From contig CANFRP010000005.1 of assembly GCA_947449535.1 (NCBI GenBank), positions 1 through 64,000 on the forward strand: a stretch of DNA of 64,000 nt, read 5' to 3'. The DNA is from Actinomycetota bacterium (GTDB lineage Bacteria; Actinomycetota; Actinomycetes; Nanopelagicales; Nanopelagicaceae). Positions within the stretch are counted from its first letter, which is position 1. The number at the start of each line of letters is the position of its first letter. Positions 23,810 through 32,873 of the stretch are shown one piece after another. Position numbers and translations under genes: made by a program. The notes beneath the pieces were generated by a model. The model was not told where the DNA came from, did no database searches, and saw only the letters and a program-made list of their open reading frames with translations.

Positions 23810-24808
23810 ATGGTTAACCACGGAAATATGTATGGTCCGGCATTTACATTTCTCGGCATTCCTACTTGCGATTTAGCAAAGCCAGAGAGCTTTAAAGGTG
23901 CAGATGTCATCATTGTTGGGGCACCGATCGATTCCGGAACTTCTCATCGCTCTGGAGCCAAGCATGGTCCACAAGCAATTCGTGGAGGAGATTACCTTCC
24001 ACATGATGCAGAGCGCCCGCATCTTTCGATGCGCGTTGATGCACTTCAAGAGTTAAAGATTTATGACGCAGGCGACCTGTTAATGCCAGGAGGAGATCTC
24101 ATTGCATCACTCAAAGTATTGGAAGAAGCCACTGAATTAATCTCTCGTAGTGGAGCAATTCCAGTAGTACTAGGTGGAGATCACTCCATTGCCTCTGCCG
24201 ATGTTGCGGGTATTGCACGCCATCGAGGAATGGGCAAAGTCTCGATGATTCACTTCGATGCACACGCAGATACTGGTGAGACTCAATTTGGCGCTCTGGT
24301 CGGACATGGAACACCGATGCGCCGTCTGATCGATTCCGGCGCAGTTCGGGGCGATCGTTTCTTGCAACTCGGCTTACGCGGATATTGGCCTGATGATGTG
24401 ACGCTCAAATGGATGCGCGATCAAGGAATGCGGTCCTATGAGATGACCGAGATTCATCATCGCGGAATGAAAGAAGTTCTGGATGAGTCTTTTGAAACGC
24501 TCACTAATGAATGCGATGGCGTTTTCTTATCAGTTGATATCGATGTAGTTGATCCCGGCATGGCTCCCGGAACCGGCACACCAGAGCCTGGTGGAATGAC
24601 AAGCCGTGAATTACTGGAAGCAGTTCGTCGAATTTGTTTAGAGCTGCCTATTGTAGGAATGGATATCGTTGAAGTTGCTCCTGCATATGACAACTCGGAG
24701 ATCACCGCAATTCTTGCAAACCGCGTAGTACTGGAAGCACTTAGCGCAATCACTCTGCGTAAAAAAGGCGGCTCCTACTCACCGGTTCGCAATCTTCTCG
24801 ATCGATAG
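23810..24808 (+). CDS. speB: Agmatinase/ureohydrolase family enzyme (substrate uncertain)
   Basis: Mn-binding GGDHSIA, HFDAHADTGE, SVDIDVVDPGMAPGTGTPEPGG. Confidence 0.8.
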   Translation: MVNHGNMYGPAFTFLGIPTCDLAKPESFKGADVIIVGAPIDSGTSHRSGAKHGPQAIRGGDYLPHDAERPHLSMRVDALQELKIYDAGDLLMPGGDLIASLKVLEEATELISRSGAIPVVLGGDHSIASADVAGIARHRGMGKVSMIHFDAHADTGETQFGALVGHGTPMRRLIDSGAVRGDRFLQLGLRGYWPDDVTLKWMRDQGMRSYEMTEIHHRGMKEVLDESFETLTNECDGVFLSVDIDVVDPGMAPGTGTPEPGGMTSRELLEAVRRICLELPIVGMDIVEVAPAYDNSEITAILANRVVLEALSAITLRKKGGSYSPVRNLLDR

Positions 24809-24823
24809 GCGATACTTCATCCC

Positions 24824-25954
24824 ATGCGCTCGATCGTTATTTTGGGATCCACGGGGTCTATTGGCGTTCAAGCACTTGAGATCATCGCAGCCAACCCAAA
24901 TAAGTTTCGAGTGGTTGCCCTCTCTGCTGGGTCAAGGAATCTTCCACTTCTGATTGAACAAGCGAAGAAATTTTCGGTTCCTATCGTTGGCACAACTGCT
25001 GATCGCCAAGTAGCGCTGGATCTGGCCGGTGATATTCAAGTAATTGATGGACCACTTGCATCTACTGAAATTGCCACTATTCCATGTGACATCGTTCTCA
25101 ATGGAATTACAGGTTCAATTGGATTGGGTCCAACTCTGGCGGCGCTCGGAGTAGGAAATAAAGTTGCCTTAGCAAATAAAGAATCTCTGGTTGCCGGCGG
25201 CGATCTGGTTATGGCTTTTGGCCATGACAAAATCATTCCAGTAGATTCCGAGCATTCTGCTTTGTATCAATGTTTCTTAGCTGGCAAAAGTTCAGAGGTA
25301 AAGAAAGTAATTCTTACCGCAAGTGGTGGCCCATTTAGAGATCGGGCTGATCTCAGTGGTGTCACGGTGAAAGAAGCACTGTCGCATCCCACCTGGGCCA
25401 TGGGTCCAATGGTCACGATTAATTCTGCAACCTTGATGAATAAGGGCTTGGAAATAATTGAAGCGCACTATCTCTTTAATCTGCCTTATTCTCAGATCGA
25501 AGCAGTCATTCATCCGCAATCTGTTGTGCACTCTATGGTCGAATTCATCGATGGATCCACGATTGCCCAAGCAAGCCCTCCCAATATGAAGGGGCCGATC
25601 GCCTACGCATTAGCGTCTGGTGATCGCGTGGCGCATGCCACCAAGCCAATTGATTGGACTTCCACTCATACCTGGTCATTTGCACCCATCGATACCAATC
25701 GCTTCCCTGCAATTGATTTAGCACTTAGATGTGGCGAGCTCGGGGGAGGACTCCCAGCAATTTTTAATGCTTCAAACGAAGTTGCAGTAGACGCATTCTT
25801 GAGCGGTCGAATAACCTTCACCTCTATCGTGGATATCGTCGAAGCAACTGTTCAAAAATTGGGAAGCGGATCACCGATCGTGGCCCGCAATCTCGCTGAT
25901 GTCAGTGCTATCGAAGATGATGCTCGCCGAGTAGCAATCAGCTTGCTACCTTAA
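24824..25954 (+). CDS. dxr: 1-deoxy-D-xylulose 5-phosphate reductoisomerase
   Basis: VILGSTGSIGVQALEII, ALANKESLVAGG, DSEHSALYQCF. Confidence 0.96.
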   Translation: MRSIVILGSTGSIGVQALEIIAANPNKFRVVALSAGSRNLPLLIEQAKKFSVPIVGTTADRQVALDLAGDIQVIDGPLASTEIATIPCDIVLNGITGSIGLGPTLAALGVGNKVALANKESLVAGGDLVMAFGHDKIIPVDSEHSALYQCFLAGKSSEVKKVILTASGGPFRDRADLSGVTVKEALSHPTWAMGPMVTINSATLMNKGLEIIEAHYLFNLPYSQIEAVIHPQSVVHSMVEFIDGSTIAQASPPNMKGPIAYALASGDRVAHATKPIDWTSTHTWSFAPIDTNRFPAIDLALRCGELGGGLPAIFNASNEVAVDAFLSGRITFTSIVDIVEATVQKLGSGSPIVARNLADVSAIEDDARRVAISLLP

Positions 25955-25969
25955 TTAATTGGAGATTGT

Positions 25970-27151
25970 GTGAGTTTTATTGGAGCTTTAGCTTTCGTTG
26001 TCGCACTTCTCTTCTCGGTGATGATTCACGAGTTTGGCCACTTCATCTTTGCTAAGAAATTTGGCATGAAAGTGACGGAGTTCTTTTTAGGTTTTGGAAA
26101 GCGTTTATGGTCGTTTCGTCGCGGCGAGACAGAATTTGGCATTAAAGCAATTCCCGCTGGTGGATATTGCCGAATCGTAGGAATGTCGCCTCGGGAGACT
26201 TTGACCGAGGATGAGAAGCCTCGCGCTTTCTATATCGCCTCTGTCCCTAAGCGATTGATCGTTCTCGGGGCTGGATCTTTCTTCCACTTTGTTCTGGGAT
26301 TCATAATTCTTATCGTTTTATTTGCTGGCGTTGGCACAACTGTCGTCACAAATACAGTGGGATTTGTACCTCAGTGCATTTCTGCCACTGCCACAAAATG
26401 CGCCCCATCAGATCCTGCCTCACCGGCATTTGTTGCAGGCGTTAAAGCGGGCGATCAGATCATCGCTATTGATGGTGTCAAATACAAGAAGTGGGCGGAT
26501 GCCGTAACGAAAATTCGCTCCTCCATCAACAAAGAGCTAGCTCTCACCATTGATCGCAGTGGAACGACTCTGACTATTCCCGTCACCACCATCTCCAAAA
26601 GCCTTGATGGGAAAGAAATTGGAATCATTGGCGTTAATAATAAAATTGGTAATCAACAGCAAGATATAGGTCAAGCCATTGGATCTAGTACATCTCTCAC
26701 CGGGCAGCTATTGAAGAGTAGCGTTACCTCCCTGATCTCCCTCCCAGCTAAGATTCCAGCGCTCTTTCGCGAAACATTTGGTAATGAGAAGCGCGACCCA
26801 CAAGGATTAGTTGGGGTAGTAGGTGTCGCTCGCGTTTCAGCTCAGACTGCAAGTGATTCTCGACTTGCTACCCGCGAAAAATTAGCTACCTTCTTATTGA
26901 TTGTTGCTAGCCTCAATATTTTCGTTGGTGTATTTAATCTTCTTCCTTTATTGCCACTCGATGGCGGACATATGGCGATCGCCATTGTCGATGGATTCCG
27001 ACGTTGGTGGGCACGAATGAAAAAGCGGCCAGCACCTGCGCCGATCGATGTGGAACGCCTCACTCCTGTGACGATTGTCGTATTTGGCCTGCTCGCAGTT
27101 CTCTCGTTGCTGCTCCTCGCCGCAGATATCGTCAATCCCGTTCACATTTAG
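25970..27151 (+). CDS. rseP: Site-2 intramembrane metalloprotease, M50 family
   Basis: [29 protein letters not shown] region, [16 protein letters not shown] start. Confidence 0.9.
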   Translation: MSFIGALAFVVALLFSVMIHEFGHFIFAKKFGMKVTEFFLGFGKRLWSFRRGETEFGIKAIPAGGYCRIVGMSPRETLTEDEKPRAFYIASVPKRLIVLGAGSFFHFVLGFIILIVLFAGVGTTVVTNTVGFVPQCISATATKCAPSDPASPAFVAGVKAGDQIIAIDGVKYKKWADAVTKIRSSINKELALTIDRSGTTLTIPVTTISKSLDGKEIGIIGVNNKIGNQQQDIGQAIGSSTSLTGQLLKSSVTSLISLPAKIPALFRETFGNEKRDPQGLVGVVGVARVSAQTASDSRLATREKLATFLLIVASLNIFVGVFNLLPLLPLDGGHMAIAIVDGFRRWWARMKKRPAPAPIDVERLTPVTIVVFGLLAVLSLLLLAADIVNPVHI

Positions 27152-27165
27152 GGCAGAATAACGCC

Positions 27166-28317
27166 ATGGTAAATCTTGGAATGCCGGCAACCCCACCCCC
27201 TACCTTGGCTCCTCGTCGAAAGAGCAAGCAACTCAAAGTAGGAAATGTTCTCGTAGGTGGAGATGCGCCAGTCAGCGTGCAATCAATGTGCACAACGCTT
27301 ACGGCAGATGTGAATTCCACACTTCAACAAATCGCAGAGCTCACTGCTTCTGGTTGCCAGATTGTTCGCGTGGCAGTTCCCAGCCAAGATGATGCCGATG
27401 CCCTTGCGCAGATTGCAAAGAAATCACAGATTCCGGTTATTGCTGATATTCACTTTCAGCCTAAATATATTTTTGCAGCGATTGATGCTGGGTGCGCAGC
27501 AGTTCGAGTTAATCCAGGCAATATCAAGCAATTTGATGACAAAGTTAAGGAAGTTGCTAAAGCTGCAGGAGATGCCGGAATTCCTATTCGCATTGGCGTA
27601 AATGCGGGATCACTCGATCCCCGACTTCTCGCAAAGTACGGCAAAGCAACCCCAGAAGCACTCGCAGAATCTGCGCTCTGGGAAGCATCACTCTTTGAAG
27701 AGCATGGCTTTAGTGACATTAAGATTTCAGTAAAGCATCATGATCCCGTCACTATGGTGCAGGCATATCGGCTCCTCGCATCGAAATGCGATTATCCATT
27801 GCATCTTGGCGTGACTGAAGCTGGTCCGATTTTCCAGGGCACCATTAAATCTGCAACTGCTTTTGCGATACTTCTCTCGGAAGGAATTGGCGACACTATT
27901 CGCGTATCCCTCTCTGCCCCGCCAGTAGAAGAAGTAAAAGTTGGAATCTCTATTCTGGAATCTCTCAATTTGCGCCAGCGTAAATTAGAGATCGTCTCCT
28001 GCCCATCATGCGGTCGCGCCCAAGTCGATGTTTATACCCTGGCCGAGAAAGTGCAAGCGGGCTTACAAGGTATGACTGTTCCACTGCGCGTTGCGGTAAT
28101 GGGCTGCGTTGTTAATGGACCCGGTGAAGCTCGCGAAGCTGATCTCGGTGTTGCATCAGGCAATGGCAAGGGCCAAATTTTCGTTAAGGGCGTCGTTATA
28201 AAGACTGTCCCTGAGGCGCAAATTGTTGAAACTCTTATTGAAGAGGCGATGCGCCTTGCAGAAGAGATGGAAGCAGCGGGAACTCCTTCGGGCGAGCCCG
28301 TAGTTACAACCTCCTAA
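27166..28317 (+). CDS. ispG: 4-hydroxy-3-methylbut-2-enyl diphosphate synthase
   Basis: [30 protein letters not shown]; true start at 27166 within the longer ORF. Confidence 0.95.
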   Translation: MVNLGMPATPPPTLAPRRKSKQLKVGNVLVGGDAPVSVQSMCTTLTADVNSTLQQIAELTASGCQIVRVAVPSQDDADALAQIAKKSQIPVIADIHFQPKYIFAAIDAGCAAVRVNPGNIKQFDDKVKEVAKAAGDAGIPIRIGVNAGSLDPRLLAKYGKATPEALAESALWEASLFEEHGFSDIKISVKHHDPVTMVQAYRLLASKCDYPLHLGVTEAGPIFQGTIKSATAFAILLSEGIGDTIRVSLSAPPVEEVKVGISILESLNLRQRKLEIVSCPSCGRAQVDVYTLAEKVQAGLQGMTVPLRVAVMGCVVNGPGEAREADLGVASGNGKGQIFVKGVVIKTVPEAQIVETLIEEAMRLAEEMEAAGTPSGEPVVTTS

Positions 28318-28342
28318 GCAATTCATTAGATAAGGTTGCGAC

Positions 28343-30073
28343 ATGTTAAAAATGTCGACCTTATTGCTGCGCACACTTCGCGATGACCCAGCTGATGCTG
28401 AAGTCGCAAGCCACAAGCTCCTAGTCCGCGCAGGATATGTTCGTCGGGTAGCGGCAGGTATTTATGCCTGGCTTCCATTGGGTTACATCACCCTTCGCAA
28501 TATTGAACGGATCGTCCGCGAAGAGATGGATGCAGCAGGTTTCCAAGAAGTTCACTTCCCTGCCTTGCTACCTAAAGATCCTTACGAGAAGACAAATCGC
28601 TGGGAAGAGTACGGCTCAGATTTATTCCGCCTGCAAGATCGCAAGGGCAATGATTATTTGCTCGGCCCAACCCATGAAGAGATGTTCACGCTTATGGTCA
28701 AGGGGGAGTACTCCTCTTATAAAGATCTTCCACTTTCGATCTATCAAATTCAAACAAAGTATCGCGATGAGACTCGTCCGCGTTCTGGAATTATCCGTGG
28801 TCGCGAATTTGTCATGAAGGATTCATATTCATTTGACCTGGACGATGATGGTTTAGCGCTCTCCTATGAGAAGCATCGCAACGCCTATATCAAGACTTTT
28901 GATCGCCTTCATATGAAGTACAACATCGTCTCAGCCGTATCTGGTGCAATGGGCGGCTCTCGCTCGGAGGAATTCTTGGCGCCATGCGGTACTGGTGAAG
29001 ATACTTATGTGCTCTGCGAGAAATGCGGATATGCAGCAAATGTTGAGGCCATGGTCACCAAAGTGGCTCCATTTTCAGGGGATACCCCGGCTGCAATGGA
29101 AGTTTTTGACTCACCAAATACTCCGACAATTGATTCACTCGTCGAGCTCCTTAACGCGACATTTGGCGGAGGATTTAAGGCGAGCGACACTTTGAAGAAT
29201 GTTCTCTTGATGGCAGATGATGAAGCAATCTCTGTCTTGGTACCGGGTGACCGCGAAGTTGACCTCAAGCGTTTGCAAGCAAATCTGCATGGAGTTGAAG
29301 AGCTTCGCCTCTTCGATGATGGAGATTTTGCCAAGCGCCCAGGATTGGTTAAGGGGTACGTCGGTCCACAAGATGCAGCAAAACTTGGGCTTCGCCTCTT
29401 TGCCGATCCACGTGTTCAGATTGGCTCACATTGGGTCACCGGTGCGAATGCAAAAGATAAGCATGTTCGCTTTGTGACGCACGGTCGCGACTTTGAAGTA
29501 GAACGTTTCATCGAAGCGGCTGAAGTTCGCGCTGGAGATTTATGTCCGGAGTGCGCAACTCCAGTTGTGATCGATCGCGCTATTGAAATTGGCCACATCT
29601 TTCAACTCGGCCGCAAATATGCCGAAGCCCTTGATCTCACGGTTTTGGATAAAGATGGAAAGCCGCGAGTGGTAACGATGGGTTCTTATGGAATTGGTGT
29701 CTCACGCGCAGTAGCGGCAGTAGCCGAGCAAACACATGATGAAATTGGTCTGTGTTGGCCACGTGAAATAGCGCCGGCAGATATTCATATAGTTGCTACT
29801 GGTAAAGATGATCAACCATTTGATGTTGCGCTCCAGCTCGCTACCGATTTAGAGAATTCTGGAATGCGGATCATGTTAGATGATCGCCGCGATGCAAGCC
29901 CGGGCGTAAAATTTAAAGATTCCGAATTGATCGGCATCCCCTTTATTGTGGTGGTTGGTAAAGCACTTGCTGATGGCAAAATCGAACTTCGCGTGCGCAA
30001 AAGTGGCGAGAAAGCGGAGATTGCCCTCGATGGCGCTGTCGCTCACATTCTCAAAACCGTAACTGCTGAATAA
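28343..30073 (+). CDS. proS: Prolyl-tRNA synthetase
   Basis: 576 aa; [49 protein letters not shown]. Confidence 0.96.
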   Translation: MLKMSTLLLRTLRDDPADAEVASHKLLVRAGYVRRVAAGIYAWLPLGYITLRNIERIVREEMDAAGFQEVHFPALLPKDPYEKTNRWEEYGSDLFRLQDRKGNDYLLGPTHEEMFTLMVKGEYSSYKDLPLSIYQIQTKYRDETRPRSGIIRGREFVMKDSYSFDLDDDGLALSYEKHRNAYIKTFDRLHMKYNIVSAVSGAMGGSRSEEFLAPCGTGEDTYVLCEKCGYAANVEAMVTKVAPFSGDTPAAMEVFDSPNTPTIDSLVELLNATFGGGFKASDTLKNVLLMADDEAISVLVPGDREVDLKRLQANLHGVEELRLFDDGDFAKRPGLVKGYVGPQDAAKLGLRLFADPRVQIGSHWVTGANAKDKHVRFVTHGRDFEVERFIEAAEVRAGDLCPECATPVVIDRAIEIGHIFQLGRKYAEALDLTVLDKDGKPRVVTMGSYGIGVSRAVAAVAEQTHDEIGLCWPREIAPADIHIVATGKDDQPFDVALQLATDLENSGMRIMLDDRRDASPGVKFKDSELIGIPFIVVVGKALADGKIELRVRKSGEKAEIALDGAVAHILKTVTAE

Positions 30074-30079
30074 TTTTTA

Positions 30080-30850
30080 ATGTCGGCTACCACAGCAATC
30101 TTCTTGGCGCTCGCCTCCGGGTTTGCCGGGTTTGTTGATGCAATTGCCGGCGGTGGTGGATTAGTTCAACTACCTGCCCTGCTTATTGGAATCTCAGATA
30201 AGCCACTTCCTATGATCCTCGGAACAAATAAAGTTCCATCAATTTTTGGCACTTCCACTGCGGCAGTCAATTATTTTCGCAAAGTAAAACCCGATCTTCG
30301 CCTGACTCTCTTTATGGCTGCTCCCGCCCTTCTTGGATCAGTCGCCGGAGCACGTCTAGCCTCAAGTATTGCTAAGGATTTCTTTCGCCCATTTATTTTA
30401 GTGATGCTTGTTTTGGTCGCCCTTTACACCTGGAAGCGCCCGCATTTAGGCCTTGAAGAGAAGTTGAAATTCACTCATACAGTTCGACTATTGCTGGTGT
30501 CCCTTTTTGGTCTCACTATTGGTTTTTACGATGGAATATTTGGACCAGGTACTGGAACCTTTCTGATCTTCCTACTTGTCGGAGTCATTGGTTATGGATT
30601 TCTCAAGGCATCGGCGACGGCCAAAGTCGTCAATATCTCCACAAATTTGGGCGCTATTGCAACATTCCATCTCACTGGACATATCTGGTGGAAACTTGGC
30701 CTCTTTCTTGCGATTGCAAATGTCACTGGCGCAATTCTTGGTTCGCGCCTTGCAATTCGCGGAGGTTCTACCCTGGTCCGAAAAGTCTTCTTACTTGTGA
30801 CGGTATTGCTTATTGCAAAGTTGGGTTATGATTGGCTAGTAAGTAAGTAG
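30080..30850 (+). CDS. TSUP family (TauE/SafE) membrane permease
   Basis: 256 aa; SGFAGFVDAIAGGGGLVQLPALL, GFYDGIFGPGTGTF. Confidence 0.85.
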   Translation: MSATTAIFLALASGFAGFVDAIAGGGGLVQLPALLIGISDKPLPMILGTNKVPSIFGTSTAAVNYFRKVKPDLRLTLFMAAPALLGSVAGARLASSIAKDFFRPFILVMLVLVALYTWKRPHLGLEEKLKFTHTVRLLLVSLFGLTIGFYDGIFGPGTGTFLIFLLVGVIGYGFLKASATAKVVNISTNLGAIATFHLTGHIWWKLGLFLAIANVTGAILGSRLAIRGGSTLVRKVFLLVTVLLIAKLGYDWLVSK

Positions 30851-30885
30851 TAAGAAAAAAACTAAATAGAGAGGCAGGACCATAG

Positions 30886-31350
30886 ATGTCGAAGGATGCC
30901 ATCGACGCAATCACCTCCGCTATAAGTCCAGTTATTGAGGCCGGCGGTAATTATCTAGAAGAAGTCACAGTCACAAACGCGGGCAAGCTCCGCATCATTA
31001 CCGTTATTGTCGATAACGAAGTTCACCTTAATCTTGATCAAGTTACTGCTGCATCTCGTGAAATCTCCGAGATCATTGAAAATATCGCGGAACTAGGTGA
31101 TCACCCATTTACTTTAGAAGTTACCTCTCCAGGCGTGGATCGTCCGCTTACTCTTCCTCGCCACTGGCGCAAGAACAAAGGCCGACTGGTAATTGTTACT
31201 AAGAACGATGGATCTCAGCAAAAAGGTCGTATTGGTGAAAGTGCCGAATCTTCAGTCGTACTCGATACCGGTGAAGTGAACTTCGCCGATATTGAAAAGG
31301 CCATGATCGAAATTGAGTTCAAATCACTCAAAAGTGAGGGCTCAGAATGA
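30886..31350 (+). CDS. rimP: Ribosome maturation factor
   Basis: FTLEVTSPGVDRPLTLPRHWRKNKGR. Confidence 0.93.
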   Translation: MSKDAIDAITSAISPVIEAGGNYLEEVTVTNAGKLRIITVIVDNEVHLNLDQVTAASREISEIIENIAELGDHPFTLEVTSPGVDRPLTLPRHWRKNKGRLVIVTKNDGSQQKGRIGESAESSVVLDTGEVNFADIEKAMIEIEFKSLKSEGSE

Positions 31351-32408
31351 GCGTTGATGTTGATGCGCTGATAGCTCTTACTATCGAGAAGCAGATTCCA
31401 CTCGAGAAGATGATTAGCGCAATTGAAAATGCCGTGACTGAGGCATATCGTGAATTGGAAGATGCCAAAGCTCAAGGGCGCGCTGTCCTTAATCGTGATA
31501 ATGGTGAGATTCTTATTCACGTTCCGCTCTACGATGATGAGGGCATTTACACCGAGACGGAAGTGCATTCTCCTGAAGGCTTTGATCAAGTCATCTCACG
31601 AATTACCCGGAAAGAGATTAAGGGGCGCATGCGCGCTGCTAAAGATGCAGATATTGTGGAAGAGTTTTCAGCAAGTGTCGGTGATGTTATTTCTGGAATC
31701 GTTCAGCAAGGCCGAGATTCAACGATTATTTATGTTGACCTCGGACGTTGGGAAGGAAAGATCCCTGCTAATGAGCAAATCCCTACCGAGTCTTACAAAC
31801 ATGGTCAACGAATTAAGGCATTTGTTGTCGGCGTAGTGCAGGGAGAGAAAGGTCCAGAGATCACACTCTCTCGTACCCATCCGCTTCTCGTAAAAGCACT
31901 CTTCACTTTAGAAGTGCCCGAGCTCAAAGATCGTGTCGTAGAAATTGTTGGTGTTACCCGCGAACCTGGTCAACGCTCGAAAGTATCTGTACGTTCTCAT
32001 CGCTCAGGAGTTTCCCCGAAGGGCGCACTAATTGGTCCTATGGGTGCGCGCGCGAAAGCAGTCACTGATGAATTGAATGGTGAGAAGATCGATATCGTTG
32101 ATTACTCTGAAGATTTGGCACTTTATGTATCAAATGCCCTCGCACCTGCGCGCGTGACAAGTGCTGAACTGGTCGATGCCGAAACGAAATCGGTCAAAGT
32201 AATCGTTCCTGATTTCCAACTGTCATTGGCAATTGGCAAGGATGGCCAGAACGCCCGACTTGCGGCGCGCCTGACTGGTTGCCGCATTGATATCCACCCA
32301 GATAATCCTGTGGCGAGAATCGAAAAGCCCAAGCCGGTTGTGGAAGAAGCACCTGAAGTGGATCCAGAATCGCAGGCTCCCGCTACGCGTGATTTCAGGT
32401 CCAATTAA
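31347..32408 (+). CDS. nusA: Transcription termination/antitermination factor
   Basis: 353 aa; KVSVRSHRSGVSPKGALIGPMGARAKAVTDELNGEKIDIVDYSED. Confidence 0.95.
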   Translation: MSVDVDALIALTIEKQIPLEKMISAIENAVTEAYRELEDAKAQGRAVLNRDNGEILIHVPLYDDEGIYTETEVHSPEGFDQVISRITRKEIKGRMRAAKDADIVEEFSASVGDVISGIVQQGRDSTIIYVDLGRWEGKIPANEQIPTESYKHGQRIKAFVVGVVQGEKGPEITLSRTHPLLVKALFTLEVPELKDRVVEIVGVTREPGQRSKVSVRSHRSGVSPKGALIGPMGARAKAVTDELNGEKIDIVDYSEDLALYVSNALAPARVTSAELVDAETKSVKVIVPDFQLSLAIGKDGQNARLAARLTGCRIDIHPDNPVARIEKPKPVVEEAPEVDPESQAPATRDFRSN

Positions 32409-32468
32409 CGCAGCCAGTGGGGCTCGCGGTAAGGTTGGGTTATTGATTTTTCGGTTGTGAGGAGCACG

Positions 32469-32711
32469 ATGGCGATTCCCATTCGGAGTTGCATCGCTTG
32501 TCGCAAACGAGAGAACAAAAAGGATTTACTTCGCGTGATTCGAGTCGGCGCCCAAGTGGTTGCTGATCCCGAGAATCGCAAAGTAGGCCGCGGGGGATGG
32601 CTACATCGGGAATGTCTCGAGATGGCAATCACTCGGAGATCTTTCGAAAGAGCGTTGAAGTCAGATGAGAATCTTGACCTAGCCCCTCTGGTGAAATATC
32701 TACAGAAATAA
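32469..32711 (+). CDS. ylxR: YlxR-family RNA-binding protein (DUF448)
   Basis: IPIRSCIACRKRENKKDLLRVIR...GRGGWLHREC; GAGGAG upstream of ATG 32469. Confidence 0.88.
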   Translation: MAIPIRSCIACRKRENKKDLLRVIRVGAQVVADPENRKVGRGGWLHRECLEMAITRRSFERALKSDENLDLAPLVKYLQK

Positions 32712-32750
32712 ACCGCCAGAAAATTTCTGGTAACTATTAAAGGAGCAAAT

Positions 32751-32786
32751 ATGTCTTCCTTGAAAAGGGAACTAACACAATCATGA
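32751..32786 (+). CDS. Candidate infB leader mini-ORF 1: MSSLKRELTQS*
   Basis: AAAGGAG-N5-ATG SD; stop overlaps the ATG of mini-ORF 2 (ATGA). Confidence 0.55.
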   Translation: MSSLKRELTQS

Positions 32787-32873
32787 GCGCGTCACGCTCA
32801 TGAGTAAGGCATACATTTAGGCTCCAATCACGAAAACGTGGGGCCTCCTAGAAGCAAGAATAGGAAGTCGATA
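32781..32873 (+). promoter_or_regulatory. infB leader: hairpins and tandem stop-start mini-ORFs
   Basis: TCATGAGCG-CGTCA-CGCTCATGA hairpin (32781-32803); mini-ORFs MSASRS* (32783-32803) and MSKAYI* (32800-32820); AGGCTC..CACG-AAAA-CGTG-GGGCCT (32819-32846); TCCTA/TAGGA (32846-32865) covering the infB SD. Confidence 0.65.

Noticed and set aside
32716-32730. CCAGAAAATTTCTGG palindrome after ylxR as a terminator
   Set aside because: One-nucleotide loop and no following U-tract; kept only as part of the infB leader context.
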